NCBI RefSeq assembly: GCF_002583555.1
Contig: NZ_BEGX01000020.1
Coordinates: 1 to 64,000 of the forward strand
DNA: 64,000 nucleotides
Origin: Pseudonocardia sp. N23
GTDB taxonomy: Bacteria; Actinomycetota; Actinomycetes; Mycobacteriales; Pseudonocardiaceae
Direction: 5' to 3'
The notes under the pieces were generated by a model, which did not search any database, was not told the origin of the DNA, and saw nothing but the letters and a program-made list of their open reading frames with translations. Made by a program: the position numbers and the translations under genes. Positions 61,097 through 64,000 of this stretch are shown here, piece by piece (position 1 is the first letter of the stretch; every line of letters begins with the position of its first letter).

Positions 61097-62401
61097 TTAC
61101 GGGCCGGGGGTGGACGGCGCGCGGCTGGGCAGGTCGACGAGCACGAGCGGGTCGCCGACGAGGCCGGCGGCCAGGGTGTTGCCGGTGGGCGGGTCGATGA
61201 GCAGGAAGCCGCCCGTGACCCGGATGTCGGCGTAGTCGTCGACGGGCAGCGGGTCGGCGGTGCGCAGGTGCACGCGGCCGATGTCGTTGATCTCCAGCTG
61301 GTCGGGGACCTCACGGGCGAACGTGTCGGTGTCGAGCCGGTCGCGCAGCTCGCCGACGATCACCTGCGTGGTGCGGGTGCCGTGCTTGAGCAGCAGCCGC
61401 GCGCCGGGGCGCAGCGGCTTCTCGGCGAGCCAGCAGAGCGTGGCGTCGAGCTCGTCGGTGACCCGGGGCGGCGCGGCCGCGGCGGCGATGACGTCGCCAC
61501 GGGACAGGTCGATGTCGTCGGTGAGCAGCACCGTGACGCTGCGTCCCGCGTGGGCGGCCTCGAGCGGGCCGTCGGCCGTCTCGACCGACGCCACCGTGGT
61601 GCGGTGCCCGCCGGGCAGCACGACGACCTCGTCACCGGGCCGGACCGTGCCGGAGGCGATCTGGCCGGCGTAGCCGCGGTAGTCGTGCAGCTCCTCGGTC
61701 CGGGGCCGGATCACGTACTGGACCGGGAGCCGGAACGGTGCGTCGGCCTCCGGGCCGGTGACCGGCACCGACTCGAGGTGGCCCAGCAGTGTCGGGCCCT
61801 CGTACCAGGGTGTGTGCGCCGAGCGGTCGACGACGTTGTCCCCGACCAGCGCCGACACCGGGATGGTGACGACGGCGTCGTCGGGGAAGCCCAGTGAGCG
61901 GGCGAGCCCGGCGAACTCCTTGCCGATCGCCTCCAGGACGGCCTGGTCGTAGTCGACGAGGTCGATCTTGTTGATGGCCAGCACCAGCCGGGGCACCCGC
62001 AGCAGCGCGAGCACCGCGGCGTGGCGCCGGGTCTGCTCGACGACGCCGTGGCGGGCGTCGACGAGCAGCACCGCGAGCTCCGCGGTCGACGCGCCGGTCA
62101 CCGTGTTGCGGGTGTACTGCACGTGGCCGGGGGTGTCGGCGAGGACGAACTCGCGGGTCGGCGTGCCGAAGTAGCGGTAGGCGACATCGATCGTGATGCC
62201 CTGCTCGCGCTCGGCGCGCAGGCCGTCGACGAGCAGCGACAGGTCCGGCGTCGTCAGGCCCTTGTCGACCGAGGCGCGCTGGACGGCCTCGATCTGGTCG
62301 GCGAGGACGGACTTCGTGTCGTAGAGCAGGCGGCCCACGAGGGTGGACTTTCCGTCGTCGACGGACCCCGCCGTCGCGAACCGGAGAAGATCCCTACCCA
62401 T
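61097..62401 (-). CDS. cysN: Sulfate adenylyltransferase subunit 1 (CysN)
   Basis: CysN is the GTPase subunit of ATP sulfurylase, driving APS formation by CysD. The 434-residue protein has the G1 motif TAGSVDDGKSTLVGRLL at residues 10-26, switch II in DTPGHVQYTRNTVTGASTAE, NKIDLVDY, and EF-Tu-like barrel domains. It lacks the fused CysC APS-kinase domain found in mycobacterial CysN/C, consistent with direct reduction of APS by CysH. The start ATG shares one base with the cysD stop, so the two are coupled. Confidence 0.94.
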   Translation of the reverse strand: MGRDLLRFATAGSVDDGKSTLVGRLLYDTKSVLADQIEAVQRASVDKGLTTPDLSLLVDGLRAEREQGITIDVAYRYFGTPTREFVLADTPGHVQYTRNTVTGASTAELAVLLVDARHGVVEQTRRHAAVLALLRVPRLVLAINKIDLVDYDQAVLEAIGKEFAGLARSLGFPDDAVVTIPVSALVGDNVVDRSAHTPWYEGPTLLGHLESVPVTGPEADAPFRLPVQYVIRPRTEELHDYRGYAGQIASGTVRPGDEVVVLPGGHRTTVASVETADGPLEAAHAGRSVTVLLTDDIDLSRGDVIAAAAAPPRVTDELDATLCWLAEKPLRPGARLLLKHGTRTTQVIVGELRDRLDTDTFAREVPDQLEINDIGRVHLRTADPLPVDDYADIRVTGGFLLIDPPTGNTLAAGLVGDPLVLVDLPSRAPSTPGP

Positions 62402-63306
62402 CAGAAGTACCCCTCACGCTTGCGGTCCTCCATGGCTGCCTCGGACATCCGGTCGTCGGCGCGGGTGGCGCCGCGCTCGGTCAGCCGCGAGGCGGTGACC
62501 TCGGCGATGACCTCGTCGAGGGTGGTGGCGGTGGACTCGACCGCGCCGGTGCACGACCCGTCGCCGACGGTCCGGTAGCGGACCGTCCGCAGCTCCAGGG
62601 CCTCGGCGCCGCGCGGGCCTCCCCACGGACCCTCGGCCAGCCACATCCCGTCGCGCTTGAAGACCTCACGCTGGTGGGAGTAGTAGATCGACGGCAGCTC
62701 GATGCCCTCGCGCTGGATGTAGCGCCAGACGTCGAGCTCGGTCCAGTTGGAGATCGGGAAGACCCGGACGTGCTCGCCCGCGGCATGCCGGCCGTTGTAG
62801 AGGTTCCACAGCTCGGGACGCTGCTTGCGCGGGTCCCAGCGGCCGAACGCGTCGCGCAGGCTCATCACGCGTTCCTTGGCGCGCGCCCGCTCCTCGTCGC
62901 GGCGGCCCCCGCCGAACACGGCGTCGAACTTCTTCTCGACGATCGAGTCCAGCAGCGGGATGGTCTGCAGCGGGTTGCGGGTGCCGTCGGCGCGCTCGGT
63001 GAGGCGGCCGTCGTCGATCCAGTCCTGGACGTGCGCGACCTCCAGGCGCAGTCCGAGCCGCGCGGCGAGCGCGTCCCGGAACTCGATGACCTCGGGGTAG
63101 TTGTGCCCGGTGTCGACGTGCAGCAGCGGGAACGGGATCGGCGCCGGCGCGAACGCCTTGGCCGCGAGGTGCACCAGCAGCGTCGAGTCCTTGCCGCCGG
63201 AGAAGAGGATCACCGGGCGGTCGAACTCGCCGGCGACCTCACGGAAGATGTGGATCGCCTCGGACTCGAGCGTGTCGAGGGCGTCGATCGTGTGGGCGGC
63301 GGTCAC
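62401..63306 (-). CDS. cysD: Sulfate adenylyltransferase subunit 2 (CysD)
   Basis: CysD forms adenosine-5'-phosphosulfate from ATP and sulfate, with CysN supplying GTP energy. The 301-residue protein has the PP-loop ILFSGGKDSTLLVHLAAKAF near residue 30, LHVDTGHNYPEVIEFRDALA, GGGRRDEERARAKERVMSL, WTELDVWRYIQREGIELPS and the C-terminal end DRMSEAAMEDRKREGYF, all as in CysD. GTG 63306 gives VTAAHTIDAL, four bases overlapping the cysH stop. CysH, CysD and CysN are in order. Confidence 0.95.
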   Translation of the reverse strand: MTAAHTIDALDTLESEAIHIFREVAGEFDRPVILFSGGKDSTLLVHLAAKAFAPAPIPFPLLHVDTGHNYPEVIEFRDALAARLGLRLEVAHVQDWIDDGRLTERADGTRNPLQTIPLLDSIVEKKFDAVFGGGRRDEERARAKERVMSLRDAFGRWDPRKQRPELWNLYNGRHAAGEHVRVFPISNWTELDVWRYIQREGIELPSIYYSHQREVFKRDGMWLAEGPWGGPRGAEALELRTVRYRTVGDGSCTGAVESTATTLDEVIAEVTASRLTERGATRADDRMSEAAMEDRKREGYF

Positions 63307-64000
63307 TGCGTGACCTCGGCGGGGTGCAGCCCGCACTCGATCTTGGCCGTGCCCGCCCAGCGCCCGGAGCGCGGATCGGCGCCCGGCAGCGGCCTGGCCG
63401 TGCACGGCGCGCATCCGATGGACGGGTACCCGGCGTCGACCAGCGGGTTCACCAGGATTCCGTGCTCGGCGATGTAGGCCTCCATGTCGTCGTCGGTCCA
63501 GGCCGCGATCGGGTTGACCTTGACCAGTCCGAACTTCTCGTCGTAGGTGACCAGCGGGGTGTTCGCCCTGGTCGGAGCCTCGACGCGACGCACCCCCGTG
63601 ACCCACGCGTCGTAGCGGGCCAACGTGTTCTGCAGGGGCGCGACCTTGCGCAGCGCGCAGCACCGGTTGGGGTCGCGGGCGAAGAGGTCCTTGCCCCACG
63701 TCGCGTCCTGCTCGGCGACCGACTGCTGGGCCGCCGCGTTGACGATCCGGATGTCGTAGGTCGCTTCGACCGCGTCGCGGGTGCCGATCGTCTCGGCGAA
63801 GTGGTACCCGGTCTCGAGGAACAGGATCTCCACGCCCGGCAGTGCCTTCGCGGCGAGGTCGACGAGCACCGCGTCCTGCATGTTCGACGCGACGATCAGC
63901 CCCTGGCCGAACGTCTCCGCCGCCCAGGCCAGCGCCTGCTGGGCGGTGGCGTCGGGCCCGAGCTCGTCGGCCCCACGCTCGGCCAGCGCACGCAGGTCCT
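63303..64000 (-). CDS. cysH: Adenylyl-sulfate (APS) reductase CysH, 5' part cut by window edge
   Basis: CysH reduces APS (or PAPS) to sulfite using thioredoxin. The visible 231 C-terminal residues include LETGYHFAETIGTRDAVEAT, then RCCALRKVAPLQNTLARYDA, SIGCAPCTARPLPGADPRSG and KIECGLHPAEVTQ. The CC...CxxC pairs are the four ligands of the [4Fe-4S] cluster typical of APS-specific reductases, and ECGLH provides the catalytic cysteine. The frame is open to base 64000, reading DLRALAERGADELGPDATAQ upstream, so the start lies beyond the right edge. A sulfite reductase gene is likely farther right. Confidence 0.94.
   Translation of the reverse strand, partial: DLRALAERGADELGPDATAQQALAWAAETFGQGLIVASNMQDAVLVDLAAKALPGVEILFLETGYHFAETIGTRDAVEATYDIRIVNAAAQQSVAEQDATWGKDLFARDPNRCCALRKVAPLQNTLARYDAWVTGVRRVEAPTRANTPLVTYDEKFGLVKVNPIAAWTDDDMEAYIAEHGILVNPLVDAGYPSIGCAPCTARPLPGADPRSGRWAGTAKIECGLHPAEVTQ

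Overview
This 64-kb window is very GC-rich actinobacterial DNA with many GTG starts. The gene content points to a member of the Pseudonocardiaceae, most likely Pseudonocardia or a close relative. Supporting signs are the actinobacterial cytochrome oxidase pair ctaC/ctaF, an F420-type LLM oxidoreductase, mycothiol-type DinB-fold proteins (TIGR03083 and TIGR03086 relatives), the Rv2202c-type adenosine kinase, and a gene order that follows Mycobacterium tuberculosis Rv2199c-Rv2218 and Rv2249c-Rv2252 (order recalled from memory, not searched).

Layout. 1-8.5 kb: the 5' end of lipA, then an insert (SDR, LLM oxidoreductase, a broken Tat-lipoprotein gene, an HdeD-type membrane protein), then lipB, a TIGR01777 epimerase, the two-lipoyl-domain E2 (sucB/dlaT) and lpdA. 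This is a lipoate and 2-oxoacid dehydrogenase module. 8.7-19 kb: leucyl aminopeptidase, APC permease, ilvE, the cobalamin lower-loop genes (cobU-cobT-cobS) behind a DUF3043 membrane protein, glycerate kinase, erpA and adenosine kinase. 19-24.6 kb: a lipid module of glpD, tetR, an alkyl-DHAP-synthase-like flavoprotein, a diacylglycerol-kinase-like gene and a fatty-acid desaturase. 24.6-28.3 kb: asnB diverging from ctaC-ctaF. 28.4-34.3 kb: fatty-acid and small-molecule enzymes, an AraC/DUF2000 divergent pair, a lipoprotein and an AlkA-type glycosylase. 34.7-38.5 kb: a NarL-type two-component system followed by a secreted NlpC/P60 protein. 38.8-44 kb: SPFH/ribbon-helix-helix pair, PRC-barrel membrane protein and lepA. 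44-49.8 kb: MarR, quinone oxidoreductase, a broken RNase-Sa-type ribonuclease beside an intact barstar, sirtuin, a DinB-fold protein, enoyl-CoA hydratase, thioesterase and a small membrane protein. 50-57.5 kb: an LLM-oxidoreductase remnant, a large FAD/NAD(P)-binding protein, a 1378-residue ABC exporter with a roughly 700-residue disordered tail, and a tiny His/Cys-rich gene in a lower-GC intergenic region. 57.5-64 kb: an assimilatory sulfur operon read leftwards (cysH-cysD-cysN, a sulfonate-type ABC transporter, sirohydrochlorin chelatase), cut by the right edge.

Most of the window is conserved chromosomal core. The most unusual items are the decayed ribonuclease toxin whose barstar inhibitor survives, the very long repeat-bearing tail on the ABC exporter, the His/Cys-rich micro-protein behind a leader hairpin, several frameshifted relics, and paired strong hairpins in the divergent gap at 34.45-34.59 kb. 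I saw no CRISPR array, IS element, prophage, tRNA or rRNA.
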